This document shows positions 42,116 through 49,084 of a stretch of 64,000 nucleotides of DNA, piece by piece. A model generated the notes under the pieces. That model saw nothing but the letters and a program-made list of their open reading frames with translations. It was not told where the DNA came from and made no database searches. This DNA comes from Cognatitamlana sp035818475 (GTDB taxonomy: Bacteria; Bacteroidota; Bacteroidia; Flavobacteriales; Flavobacteriaceae): the NCBI RefSeq assembly GCF_035818475.1, contig NZ_JAYMGV010000001.1, forward strand, positions 1,116,001 to 1,180,000, given 5' to 3'. A program made the translations under genes and the position numbers. Numbering within the stretch: position 1 is the stretch's first letter; each line of letters begins with the position of its first letter.

Positions 42116-42853
42116 TTAAGATTGTATACTACCTTTAATAGTGGTTTCAATACTATTAATAAGCGCTTCTTTATTTGCAAAGGTACTAACTTTTATAGGC
42201 TTATGTACTGTAAATGTAATGTGAGTGCCTAAACTCATAGGAAATTTTCCGTAACGGACTATTTTCCAGGAGTTATTAATGGTTACAGGAACTACCATAG
42301 CTGAAGGAATTTTTTTAAATAGAATTTCCAGGCCTTTGGTTTGAAAGGGTTTAGGTGTTCCGTTTTTGCTTCGGGTACCTTCAGGAAAAATAACAGCGGC
42401 ACGCTTATTAGTTTCTATATATTCACCAAATTTCATAAGTGCAGGTAGAGATTGCCTTGGGTTTTTTCTGTCAATTAAAGCAGCTCCGCCATGACGCAAA
42501 TTATATGAAACACTGGGAATGCCTTTTCCCAATTCTATTTTGCTAATAAACTTAGGATGATGTTTACGCATATACCAGGTAATAGGGTATATATCATGTA
42601 AACTTTGGTGATTGGCAACAATAATAAGGGGTTGATTGGTTTCTATATGGTGTGGATTTATATAAGTAAATCTTGTACCCAAAACATTGGCACATCGCAT
42701 TAAACAAAGTTGTAAAGCATCAACACTTAATTTATGAGCCTGGTAGCCAAAAACATTAAAGCAAAACCATTGAATAGGATGAAATATTACCAATGTTAAG
42801 AAAAAACACAGATAATAAATAGCGGTTACAGGATATGATAATAGTTTTAACAT
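42116..42853 (-). CDS. 1-acyl-sn-glycerol-3-phosphate acyltransferase (PlsC)
   Basis: A 245-residue membrane-bound PlsC. Motif I is VANHQSLHDIYPI near residue 78, and motif III is FPEGTRSKNG near residue 155 with the usual TRS (unlike the 2379 paralogue). An N-terminal membrane segment spans residues of about 5-30. It is followed ten bases later by the acyl-ACP desaturase, so fatty-acid unsaturation and phospholipid acylation are probably co-regulated. The 2379 gene is a second, more divergent enzyme. Confidence 0.92.
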   Translation of the reverse strand: MLKLLSYPVTAIYYLCFFLTLVIFHPIQWFCFNVFGYQAHKLSVDALQLCLMRCANVLGTRFTYINPHHIETNQPLIIVANHQSLHDIYPITWYMRKHHPKFISKIELGKGIPSVSYNLRHGGAALIDRKNPRQSLPALMKFGEYIETNKRAAVIFPEGTRSKNGTPKPFQTKGLEILFKKIPSAMVVPVTINNSWKIVRYGKFPMSLGTHITFTVHKPIKVSTFANKEALINSIETTIKGSIQS

Positions 42854-42880
42854 GCCCCAAAAATAAGTAAAAACTTAGTT

Positions 42881-43276
42881 TTAATACTCAGCGATACAGG
42901 TGTTATTTTCGCATTTTATATTTGAGGGCGGATTGACAAATGCACAATCTGAAACCAAACCCCATTTTGAATTAAAGCTACGTTCTTTTTCATTATAGTT
43001 TTCTACCAGATTCTCAAGTTTTTCGGTATCAATAGAGGTGGAGTAGATAAGATAAGCCCATGGCCCGCCACAGGGTTTACTTCCCAGGCCAATATATTTA
43101 CATTCTACACTTTCATTGTAAACAGAAGTACTTGCAAGTAACTCGATTTCAGTTTTTAAGCGAATTAATTCAGCCTGATCACTCTCAAAACCGGAAGTGC
43201 CATCATCGGTTTTGCATTGGGTACTCAGTAATGTGAAAATCAGCAGTACAAAAAGGGACAGAAGTATTTTATTCAT
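42881..43276 (-). CDS. Putative lipoprotein
   Basis: 131 residues with a lipobox (LLIFTLLSTQCKTDDG) and a charged patch after the cysteine, resembling the surface-lipoprotein export signal. The mature part has six cysteines (for example VECKYIGLGSKPCGGPWAYL, SDCAF, IKCENNTCIAEY), likely in disulfides. The GSKPCGGPWAY motif recurs in small Bacteroidota lipoproteins, but no function is known. It lies 27 bases upstream of the acyltransferase on the same strand. Confidence 0.75.
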   Translation of the reverse strand: MNKILLSLFVLLIFTLLSTQCKTDDGTSGFESDQAELIRLKTEIELLASTSVYNESVECKYIGLGSKPCGGPWAYLIYSTSIDTEKLENLVENYNEKERSFNSKWGLVSDCAFVNPPSNIKCENNTCIAEY

Positions 43277-43330
43277 CTATATAAGGTTTACTTATAGATG
43301 AGAACACAAGAAAAGAGTTGCGTTTAAAAA

Positions 43331-43361
43331 CAAAAAAACCACGAAAAGTGTTCGTGGTTTT
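43331..43361. terminator. Terminator of the bacilliredoxin gene
   Basis: The perfect 11-bp arms AAAACCACGAA / TTCGTGGTTTT with loop AAGTG lie in an A/T context; the minus-strand U-tract follows the brx stop about 40 bases on. Confidence 0.8.
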
Positions 43362-43400
43362 AATTTATCTAAAAGATATTCTTTTTATTTAGAGCTGCTG

Positions 43401-43811
43401 TTAACAATGATCGTTATAAGCATCAACCAAATTTTCTGCAATAAGTTCTGCTGGGCGGCCTTCAATATGATGACGTTCTAACATATGAACCAATTCTCCA
43501 TCCTTAAATAAAGCCATACTGGGTGAACTAGGGGGAAACGGTACCATATAACCACGGGCAGCGTCAACAGCCTCTTTATCAACACCTGCAAAAACCGTTA
43601 CAATATGATCTGGTTTTTTAGCATTTTGTAAACTCATTCTGGCACCCGGACGTGCATTGGCTGCTGCACAACCACAAACTGAATTTACTACAACTAATGT
43701 TGTTCCTTCTTTGGCTAAAGCTGCATCAACAGCCTCGGCAGTATGTAATTCTTCAAAACCAACATTGGTTAAATCTTCGCGCATTGGTTTTACTAATTCT
43801 GCTGGATACAT
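43401..43811 (-). CDS. Bacilliredoxin (BrxA/BrxB, YphP/YqiW family)
   Basis: A 136-residue thioredoxin-fold protein that reverses S-bacillithiolation. The active-site motif CGC occurs in NSVCGCAAANARPGARM near residue 55, as in the family. The C-terminus MLERHHIEGRPAELIAENL is diagnostic. Its presence implies that the organism makes bacillithiol or a similar low-molecular-weight thiol. It is monocistronic with its own terminator. Confidence 0.93.
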   Translation of the reverse strand: MYPAELVKPMREDLTNVGFEELHTAEAVDAALAKEGTTLVVVNSVCGCAAANARPGARMSLQNAKKPDHIVTVFAGVDKEAVDAARGYMVPFPPSSPSMALFKDGELVHMLERHHIEGRPAELIAENLVDAYNDHC

Positions 43812-43930
43812 ATTTTTAAATTTAAATAATTAACATTTTCAGACTACAAAGATACCAATTGTGTAACAAAAGTGTAAAGCAATCAACTAACAAATATTAT
43901 ATTTACCCATAATTAAAATCTATTATTTGC

Positions 43931-44683
43931 ATGAGTTTTTCAAAATGGATAGGAGGTGCTTTAGGCTGGTCTTTTGGTGGTCCAATTGGCGCTATAATTG
44001 GTTTGGCCATTGGAAGTGTTCTAGACAATTTAAGTAACGGAAGTGAGGGATCGTTTTCCGGTAGAGACTATAGGACAACCAGAACAAGACAGCGTCCTCA
44101 AACCCAATCTGGAGACTTTGAGGTAAGCCTTCTTATATTGGCTTCTGTTATTATTAAAGCAAACGGTAAGCAAGACCAACGTGAACTGGATTATGTGCGC
44201 CAACAGTTTGTTGGTATGTATGGCAAGGAACGGGCAAACCGGGCGTTTAAGCTTTTTAAAAGCATCAATAAACAACAGATCTCTGTAAGGCCGGTGTGTT
44301 TACAGATCAGACAAATGATGGACCATGCGTCTCGTTTACAGCTGATCCATTTTTTATTTGGTATAGCAAAGGCTGATGGGATTGTTACTGAGGATGAGGT
44401 AAAACAAATTTATACCATAGCTGGGTATTTGGGTATTAGTCCTAGAGATTATGAAAGCATTAAGGCCATGTTCTATAATAGTAGCGATAATGCCTATAAA
44501 GTGTTGGAAATAGACAAAAATGCCTCTGTTGATACTATTAAAAAAGCCTATCGTAAAATGGCTAAAAAATACCATCCTGATAAGGTGATTCATTTAGGCA
44601 AAGAACATCAAAAGGGTGCAGAGGAAAAATTCAGGCAGGTACAAGCAGCGTATGAACAGATTCAAAAGGAGCGTGGATTTTAA
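43931..44683 (+). CDS. TerB-DnaJ protein (DjlA-like)
   Basis: 250 residues. An N-terminal Gly-rich hydrophobic segment (LGWSFGGPIGAIIGLAIGSV) is followed by a TerB-like helical domain (about 60-175, with LFGIAKADGIVTEDEVKQI). The C-terminal J-domain (about 190-250) has the invariant HPD in AYRKMAKKYHPDKVIH. It recruits DnaK to clients, as DjlA does, but lacks the long DjlA anchor. The stop overlaps the convergent HEAT-repeat gene stop by four bases. A near-consensus -7 box (TATTATTTG) lies only two bases from the ATG. Confidence 0.9.
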   Translation: MSFSKWIGGALGWSFGGPIGAIIGLAIGSVLDNLSNGSEGSFSGRDYRTTRTRQRPQTQSGDFEVSLLILASVIIKANGKQDQRELDYVRQQFVGMYGKERANRAFKLFKSINKQQISVRPVCLQIRQMMDHASRLQLIHFLFGIAKADGIVTEDEVKQIYTIAGYLGISPRDYESIKAMFYNSSDNAYKVLEIDKNASVDTIKKAYRKMAKKYHPDKVIHLGKEHQKGAEEKFRQVQAAYEQIQKERGF

Positions 44684-45447
44684 TTAATTGGATTATAATT
44701 AGCATCAATATAATCAATAGCCTCCTGTTGCGATAAAACGGCAAATTTTTTATACCGCTTATGCACATCAACAATTTCGTCTAAAGCTTTTTCAACTAAA
44801 GTTTTATTTTCCCATGTATTGAGATGGGCGACAACAGTTTTTAAACAGCCATTTTTATAGGTTATTTGACCGAGTACATGGATTAGCGTATCTGTAACTC
44901 GTTTGGCTTCATCAAATTCAAGTGTTTTAAGAAGCGGTAAAATATCTTGTGGGTGGGTGCGTCCCCGTAATTCTATACCATGACATATCTCCCGCCTTAC
45001 TTCTTTATCAGGGTGTTTTAGATAAGTTTTTGCCCAATCAAGCACCGGAACAGGGTTCTTTTGCCCCATTTTCTTAACAGAGCCAATAACAACATTCCTA
45101 ACAGTGTGGTGTTTGTCAAATAAAGCGGTGTCAAAAAAATGTTGAACTGTTTTAAAATGAAACTTTCCAATTTCTCCGGCCGCATTTACAACGGTTTGAC
45201 GTACTTTATCAATCTTGGAATTTAATAAATCGTTTAGGCTTGAAAGTATAGTTTGCTGTAATTCAGGTTTAGAATAAAAGCATTTTCCAATAGCTAAATA
45301 TCCTGTTTTTCTAATGTAAGTATCCGGATCTGAGAAATAGCGTGTAATATGTTGGGTGTTACCATTTGATAAATCGTAAGTGATATCATCATTGATAGTT
45401 TTAACCAGTATATCACGTGCTTCCTTTGATAAATCGTAAAACCCCAT
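44680..45447 (-). CDS. HEAT-repeat protein
   Basis: 255 residues built of about six helical repeats of 35-40 residues, each with the HEAT style DKVRQTVVNAAGEIGKF, HHTVRNVVIGSVKKMG and DKEVRREICHGIELRG. There is no signal peptide or catalytic motif. It resembles DNA-alkylation-repair-like (AlkD) folds in repeat design; a scaffold or DNA-binding role is possible. It follows the winged-helix regulator gene by one base on the same strand, so the two are likely co-transcribed. Confidence 0.75.
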   Translation of the reverse strand: MGFYDLSKEARDILVKTINDDITYDLSNGNTQHITRYFSDPDTYIRKTGYLAIGKCFYSKPELQQTILSSLNDLLNSKIDKVRQTVVNAAGEIGKFHFKTVQHFFDTALFDKHHTVRNVVIGSVKKMGQKNPVPVLDWAKTYLKHPDKEVRREICHGIELRGRTHPQDILPLLKTLEFDEAKRVTDTLIHVLGQITYKNGCLKTVVAHLNTWENKTLVEKALDEIVDVHKRYKKFAVLSQQEAIDYIDANYNPIN

Positions 45448-45448
45448 T

Positions 45449-46309
45449 TTAATGAACTTCCAGTTTATACCCTACACCATGAATATTTATAATATTGATA
45501 GAGGTATCATCTTTAAATTTTTTGCGAAGTTTAGAGATAAAAGTATCTAAGCTCCTGTCAACAAAAACACCATGGTCTTCCCAAATTTCCTTTACAAGAG
45601 TATCTCGTTTTACCACCTGGTTTTGATGGGCGCTTAGTATGGCCATGAGCTCACATTCTTTTGTCGAAAGCTTGATCTCAACCGAATCTTTGATCAGTTT
45701 ATTTTGATCTTTATAAAATCTATAAGATCCAATTTTTGAAAAAGGAAGTCCGGTCTGATTCAGCGTTTTTTGCTTTTGTTTTCGATACATAAAGCTTAGG
45801 CCAGTAATGATAAGCAAAACAATCAATAACAGATAATACTTATTTGCACTCCAAAATGATAACGTATCAAGAAACAAAACATGAATGGTATAGCAGGCGT
45901 TAGGGAGGTTTCTTCCACTACAGGGTACTATGTTTTGCTCTGTTAATCCCGTGATCTTAAAACTGTATGATACGGTTTCACTATGGCAATTAATAACTTC
46001 AACAATATAGCGCTTAGGTAAATCAGCATTTTTTAAACTATGACTTATGACATTTACCAAACTATCCGGAGTTATTGAGAGGGTGTTTTCAAATGTAATT
46101 TTATAGCTGTTTTCATTTAATTTGGTAATCGGTAAAATCAAGGAACTGGAATCTTTATTTATTAAAAGCAGTCTATTACCCACATCCCTAAGAGCCACTT
46201 TTACGTTCTCAGAGAAATGATTTTGAGTCGTGTTTTTATGGCATCCTGCCAATAGAATAACTAATGGTATCAGTAAGAATGGATTTATAATATGGGTCTT
46301 CAGTTTCAT
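45449..46309 (-). CDS. Membrane-bound winged-helix regulator with lipoprotein signal
   Basis: 286 residues from ATG 46309; an upstream TTG at 46327 is rejected. It has a signal peptide with lipobox LVILLAGCHK (Cys at about 23), then an extracytoplasmic domain with three or four cysteines (NCHSETV, PCSGRNLPNAC). A membrane helix follows (about 158-175, YLLLIVLLIITGLSFMY). The C-terminal OmpR-type winged helix (about 190-286) has LSTKECELMAILSAHQNQVV and ends INIHGVGYKLEVH. It is ToxR-like: sensing outside, DNA binding inside. It is divergent from yceI, with three 11-bp direct repeats in the gap that suit OmpR-type binding. Confidence 0.82.
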   Translation of the reverse strand: MKLKTHIINPFLLIPLVILLAGCHKNTTQNHFSENVKVALRDVGNRLLLINKDSSSLILPITKLNENSYKITFENTLSITPDSLVNVISHSLKNADLPKRYIVEVINCHSETVSYSFKITGLTEQNIVPCSGRNLPNACYTIHVLFLDTLSFWSANKYYLLLIVLLIITGLSFMYRKQKQKTLNQTGLPFSKIGSYRFYKDQNKLIKDSVEIKLSTKECELMAILSAHQNQVVKRDTLVKEIWEDHGVFVDRSLDTFISKLRKKFKDDTSINIINIHGVGYKLEVH

Positions 46310-46358
46310 TGGTTTTAAATGAGACAAATAAAATGATTTTTCAAAAAATTTAAATCCG

Positions 46359-46391
46359 TTTCACACTTCTTTTACACTTTTTTCACAAGAA
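46359..46391. promoter_or_regulatory. Three tandem 11-bp repeats, candidate regulator site
   Basis: TTTCACACTTC, TTTTACACTTT and TTTCACAAGAA follow each other without a gap at 46359, 46370 and 46381, an exact 11-bp phase. They lie between the divergent winged-helix regulator and yceI. OmpR/PhoB-type regulators bind tandem 11-bp direct repeats, so this is the natural site for the adjacent regulator. Confidence 0.6.
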
Positions 46392-46432
46392 TAAAAGGCA
46401 TCATCTCTAATTTTAATCAAAACTTTTTAGAT

Positions 46433-47026
46433 ATGAAAAAAAATAATGTACTCTTAGTATTGATGCTATGCGTAGTATCTTTAATCTGGTCACAAAATGC
46501 TACCAAAATTGACACGACTTCAAGTGTTATTAAATGGACAGGTTCAAATCTGTTTAAATATAATAAACATTTTGGGACGGTTACGTTCTTAAATGGAGAG
46601 ATAATAAAATCTAATAATATCATTATCGGAGGTCATTTTGAGATCAACATGAATTCCATAATCAATACAGATGGAAAATATAATGAAATGCTGGTTTGGC
46701 ATTTAAAGAATGAAGATTTTTTTAATGTGGAGAAATACCCGGTATCCAGATTGGAATTCATTGAGGTCACGGCTACAAGTACCAATACCATTGCCGTAAA
46801 AGCAGATCTGACCATTCGTGATATTACAAACCCTATTGAGTTTACACTAAACCTTGAAGAGGTTGAAGGAAAACAAATATTCACTTCAAAATTTAGCATT
46901 GACAGAACCCGGTGGGGTATTGAATACAACTCAAAAGGAATATTAAGTACATTGAAAAATGAGGTTATTTCAGACTTAATTGATTTTGAGGTTGTTGTTG
47001 AAGCTATGGATAAAGGTAAGTGCTAA
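46433..47026 (+). CDS. YceI family periplasmic protein
   Basis: 197 residues with a signal peptide (LLVLMLCVVSLIWSQ). YceI is a lipocalin-like periplasmic protein that binds isoprenoid or long-chain lipids. The family pattern is visible in SSVIKWTGSNLFKYNKHFGT, VWHLKNEDFFNVEKYPVS and KADLTIRDITNPIEF. It is divergent from the membrane-bound winged-helix regulator and probably its target, as judged by the tandem repeats in between. A DUF1569 gene follows 53 bases later on the same strand. Confidence 0.9.
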   Translation: MKKNNVLLVLMLCVVSLIWSQNATKIDTTSSVIKWTGSNLFKYNKHFGTVTFLNGEIIKSNNIIIGGHFEINMNSIINTDGKYNEMLVWHLKNEDFFNVEKYPVSRLEFIEVTATSTNTIAVKADLTIRDITNPIEFTLNLEEVEGKQIFTSKFSIDRTRWGIEYNSKGILSTLKNEVISDLIDFEVVVEAMDKGKC

Positions 47027-47079
47027 TAAAAATCAGCTTAAATATTTTGTAAATTTGGTTAGGATCATAAAAACCTACC

Positions 47080-47532
47080 ATGAAAAATATTTTTGCTTTA
47101 GAAGAAACCAATACCCTTATTGATAGAATAAATAAGCTGGAACCTACGTCAAAACCATTGTGGGGTAAAATGAGTGTAGATCAAATGCTGGCACATTGTA
47201 ATGTAACCTATGAAATGGTTTATGATAATAGTCACCCAAAGCCAAAGGGATTAAAAAAAACATTGTTGAAGTTGTTTGTTAAATCGGCAGTTGTCAATAA
47301 CAAGCCTTATAAAAAAAATGGAAGAACAGCCCCTCAGTTTTTGGTTACGGATTCCAGAAATTTTGTAAAAGAAAAAGCCAGGTTGGCTGATTATTTAACA
47401 AAAACCCAAAGTTTAGGGGCAGACCATTTTGATGGGAAGGAATCACATTCGTTTGGCAAGTTAACCACACAAGAATGGAACAATATGTTTTATAAGCATT
47501 TGGACCACCATTTAAATCAGTTTGAGGTTTAA
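47080..47532 (+). CDS. DUF1569 (DinB-like) protein
   Basis: 150 residues with the DUF1569 pattern: PLWGKMSVDQMLAHCNVTYE near residue 27 with one His of the DinB-like metal site, HSFGKLTTQEWNNM near 125, and a final KHLDHHLNQFEV with further His residues. This suggests a DinB-like four-helix metal-binding fold. The function is unknown. It follows yceI without a terminator between them and is closed by a strong bidirectional hairpin. Confidence 0.82.
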   Translation: MKNIFALEETNTLIDRINKLEPTSKPLWGKMSVDQMLAHCNVTYEMVYDNSHPKPKGLKKTLLKLFVKSAVVNNKPYKKNGRTAPQFLVTDSRNFVKEKARLADYLTKTQSLGADHFDGKESHSFGKLTTQEWNNMFYKHLDHHLNQFEV

Positions 47533-47561
47533 CTAACATGAATGCTTTTCCTGGATAAAAC

Positions 47562-47594
47562 AAAAAGACCAACTATACAATAGTTGGTCTTTTT
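47562..47594. terminator. Bidirectional terminator
   Basis: The perfect 14-bp arms AAAAAGACCAACTA / TAGTTGGTCTTTTT with loop TACAA lie between convergent genes. Confidence 0.9.
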
Positions 47595-47614
47595 GTTGTT
47601 GTAATAGTCAGAAC

Positions 47615-47842
47615 TTATAAGCTGGTATATGTTCTTGTTTCGTCACCTTTTACAAAGATCATAACTAATTTATCATTAGTATTCATGTAACTGGCTCTTA
47701 ATTCCCAACCTTCATATTTGGTTGCTTCAATTAAGCATTTACGAACATCTGGGTTGTTTAAGTTTAAACGTAGTTCAGTAGCATTAACCGTAACTGTAAG
47801 TAGAAGCATCAAAGATGCACATAGTAAAGTTATTTTCTTCAT
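47615..47842 (-). CDS. Small secreted hypothetical protein (75 aa)
   Basis: 75 residues with a signal peptide (LLCASLMLLLTVTVNATE). The mature part is about 54 residues (LNLNNPDVRKCLIEATKYEG), with a single Cys and a final ETRTYTSL. No family was recognised. It is transcribed alone and shares a bidirectional terminator with the DUF1569 gene. The good signal peptide and codon regularity make a real gene likely. Confidence 0.65.
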   Translation of the reverse strand: MKKITLLCASLMLLLTVTVNATELRLNLNNPDVRKCLIEATKYEGWELRASYMNTNDKLVMIFVKGDETRTYTSL

Positions 47843-47896
47843 TTTGAGACTTTTTAGTGGATTAATAAATTTTGTGTAAATCTATAACATATCACA

Positions 47897-48916
47897 CTAG
47901 TTCCTAAAAATTATAGTTGATTGACCCATATCTACCGATAAATCAACCATTCTGCCCAAAATTAAGGCCTGATTATCCTTTTCGTGACCTGCCGGCATAT
48001 TAAAGGCTATAGGAAAATTATATGCTGCCAGGGCATCTAAAATAAGCTGCTCAACTGAGGTGCCCCAAAGCGTTGTGTTTTTTCTAAGTTTGGTCATGTC
48101 GCCAATAATAACACCCTTACAATTGTTAAAATACCCGGCGCGTTTTAAACTTTGCAACATACGATCAATATGGTATTTATACTCCCCAATTTCTTCAATG
48201 AATAAGATCTTACCGGAAGTATCAAGGCTTGCATCAGAACCCAACATGGTATGGAGCATGGTTAAATTACCACCTACCAACAGTCCGGATGTGTTACCGG
48301 TTTTATTATATTTTGAACCTTTTAAATGATAACTTAACGGTTTACCAAAAAGTGTATTTTTAAATGTAGAAATGCTGGCTTCAATTTCAGATAAATCTTT
48401 AGTTAAACTCACACACATAATAGCGTGTAAACTCTCAACACCTATATTATGAATTTGATTATGAATAGCAGTAATATCAGAATAACCAATAACCCATTTA
48501 GGGTTTTGTTTAAATGCCTCCCAATTTAGTTTATCTAAAATTCTAACCGAACCATAGCCACCACGAGCACACCAAATAGCTTTAATATTGGGATTGTCCA
48601 TAGCATTTTGGAAATCTTCACAGCGTTCATCATCAGTTCCGGCAAAGTGATTAGCCTGATTGAAAATATGTTTCCCTACAACAGTATGTAAGCCCCAGCG
48701 TTTTAATAAGGCTTTGGCTTGTTGGATTTCACCTGTTCGGTTTTTTAAAATTCCTGACGGAGCAACAATAGCAACAGTATCTCCGGCTTTTAAATATGGT
48801 GGTTGTTTCAAAGTATTGTTTTGTTTTTCAAAAGTTGAATTTTGTGCCGAACCTGTACTTATCCCAAGGAAAAAGGTAACACAAAACACGCTTATTTTTA
48901 TTAGATTTTTAGACAT
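47897..48916 (-). CDS. S66 family LD-carboxypeptidase
   Basis: 339 residues from ATG 48916, which begins the signal peptide (KISVFCVTFFLGISTGSAQ). S66 peptidases remove the terminal D-Ala from muropeptides; MccF cleaves microcin-like adducts. The catalytic Ser lies in GYSDITAIHNQI, the Glu in FIEEIGEYKYHIDRML, and the His in PAGHEKDNQALILG. CARGGYGSVRILD is typical of the family. Most LdcA proteins are cytoplasmic, so the secretion signal suggests a periplasmic role in peptidoglycan turnover. Confidence 0.9.
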   Translation of the reverse strand: MSKNLIKISVFCVTFFLGISTGSAQNSTFEKQNNTLKQPPYLKAGDTVAIVAPSGILKNRTGEIQQAKALLKRWGLHTVVGKHIFNQANHFAGTDDERCEDFQNAMDNPNIKAIWCARGGYGSVRILDKLNWEAFKQNPKWVIGYSDITAIHNQIHNIGVESLHAIMCVSLTKDLSEIEASISTFKNTLFGKPLSYHLKGSKYNKTGNTSGLLVGGNLTMLHTMLGSDASLDTSGKILFIEEIGEYKYHIDRMLQSLKRAGYFNNCKGVIIGDMTKLRKNTTLWGTSVEQLILDALAAYNFPIAFNMPAGHEKDNQALILGRMVDLSVDMGQSTIIFRN

Positions 48917-48959
48917 AAGGTAAATGTACATTTTTTTTCTAAATAGCTTCTTAATTGAC

Positions 48960-48967
48960 TATTTTTG
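48960..48967 (+). promoter_or_regulatory. -7 box of metG
   Basis: TATTTTTG is an exact consensus match, with a TTTT stretch about 21 bases upstream. The leader to the metG ATG is about 110 bases and contains a repeat. Confidence 0.45.
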
Positions 48968-48996
48968 TGGCTTTAAAAATATTTTTAGAACATTTG

Positions 48997-49070
48997 CCTC
49001 TTCGAGTGCAGTCGAGAGGTTTTAAGAGTGTATTGTCAATGGGAGGTCCCGACTGCGCTCGACCTGACAT
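48997..49070. repeat. Palindromic repeat in the metG leader
   Basis: CCTCTTCGAGTGCAGTCGAGAGG forms a near-perfect hairpin at 48997-49019. A related GGTCCCGACTGCGCTCGACC follows at 49045-49064. The core (GA)CTGC-GCTCGA recurs between them. It is GC-rich against an AT-rich background, like dispersed flavobacterial elements. It lies between the promoter and the start of metG. Confidence 0.6.
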
Positions 49071-49084
49071 AATAGATATTAAAA

